Shown here: positions 5,100 through 5,420 of the stretch, piece after piece
Layout of the letters: the number at the start of each line of letters is the position of its first letter
How positions within the stretch are numbered: position 1 is the stretch's first letter
The notes under the pieces: model-generated
The model's input: the letters and a program-made list of their open reading frames with translations, nothing else
Databases searched by the model: none
What the model was told of the DNA's origin: nothing
From: an uncultured Eubacteriales bacterium
GTDB lineage: Bacteria; Bacillota; Clostridia; Oscillospirales; CAG-272
Assembly: GCA_900546635.1 (NCBI GenBank)
Contig: URDS01000096.1
Location: 1 to 5,420 of the forward strand
Direction: 5' to 3'
DNA: 5,420 nucleotides
Position numbers and translations under genes: made by a program

Positions 5100-5420
5100 A
5101 TGAATACTATGAGAAAATTAAGAAAAATCTTACTTAGCACCATCTTTGCACTCACTGTCAGCACTACTTTTTTTGCAAATACAGCTGGTACACAAACAGT
5201 AACTGCTGCATCTGGTACTGCTGTCACATTTAAAAGAAAAGTAATCGCCTACCGAACAGGCTCTGTTTACAACTTCGTTCCTATTGGGAATGCAGCCGAT
5301 AACCGCCGAGCATTAAATCTTTTAATGGAAGGGAATGAAAAAAAGGTAATCAATATCAATAATAATATTCATATTGATACTTATTTGCGTCCAGGAAATA
5401 ATACAACAATCAACGCTGGT
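5100..5420 (+). CDS. secreted protein of unknown function (3' partial)
   Basis: An open frame of 107 codons from ATG at 5100 runs off the right edge. It starts MNTMRKLRKILLSTIFALTV: a basic n-region, then a hydrophobic core to about residue 26 and an alanine/threonine-rich stretch ending near VTAAS (about residues 34-38), so a Sec signal peptide is clear. The mature part includes FVPIGNAADNRRALNLLMEG, then an Asn/Ile-rich stretch with alternating isoleucines (VINININNNIHID), followed by YLRPGNNTTINAG. The I-x-I-x-I rhythm and the NTTI turn resemble the opening coils of secreted right-handed beta-helix proteins, but no catalytic residues are visible, so this is only a suggestion. It is not PstA: it has no membrane helices beyond the signal and no permease motifs. 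The base content is low in GC (5341-5400 counts 23%). The gene itself is well supported; its identity is not. Confidence 0.72.
   Translation, partial: MNTMRKLRKILLSTIFALTVSTTFFANTAGTQTVTAASGTAVTFKRKVIAYRTGSVYNFVPIGNAADNRRALNLLMEGNEKKVININNNIHIDTYLRPGNNTTINAG

Noticed and set aside
5100..5420. Reading the last gene as PstA
   Set aside because: It has a cleavable signal peptide and a polar, Asn-rich mature part with no permease helices or EAA motif.

Overview
The window looks like Bacillota (class Clostridia) DNA, probably from a gut-type metagenome. The reasons are a TmcAL-type acetate ligase, a lipoprotein-anchored PstS with the lobe order I recall from clostridial homologues, TTAACA-type Pho boxes like those bound by Bacillus PhoP, and strong AGGAGG ribosome sites. 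All supported genes are on the + strand. I saw no tRNA, rRNA, CRISPR array or insertion sequence.

Layout. (1) 1-1377 is one open frame, cut by the left edge. Its first ~510 bases encode the middle of the tRNA-modifying GTPase MnmE. The rest encodes the C-terminal third of UvrA. The two parts meet inside the Walker A motif that both families share. (2) 1378-1516 is a short leader with hairpins. (3) 1517-2707 is tmcAL (tRNA-Met cytidine acetate ligase), overlapping by 4 bases a small DUF1294 membrane protein (2704-3039). (4) 3040-3350 is a regulatory interval with stacked hairpins, one strong intrinsic terminator, a Pho box, a sigma-A-like promoter and a ribosome site. (5) 3351-4244 is pstS with its two lobes in swapped (circularly permuted) order, followed after one base by pstC (4246-5097). 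(6) 5100-5420 is the start of a secreted protein of unknown function, cut by the right edge, where pstA would be expected.

How the genes work together. The pst genes form a phosphate-starvation unit: a PhoP-type activator would bind the TTAACA repeats, PstS captures phosphate outside the membrane, and PstC is one half of the channel. TmcAL and the DUF1294 protein form a separate two-gene unit ending at the 3178-3210 terminator.

Main caution. The window looks like a mosaic. There is a certain protein-level seam at the MnmE/UvrA P-loop, a codon-usage break inside pstS near 3990, and an abrupt change of content at the ribosome site after pstC. Each lies in a short, highly conserved stretch, which is where an assembler (or recombination) could join unrelated molecules. 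I found no convincing new biological system. The most useful observations are the chimera, the permuted PstS and the Pho-regulated promoter.
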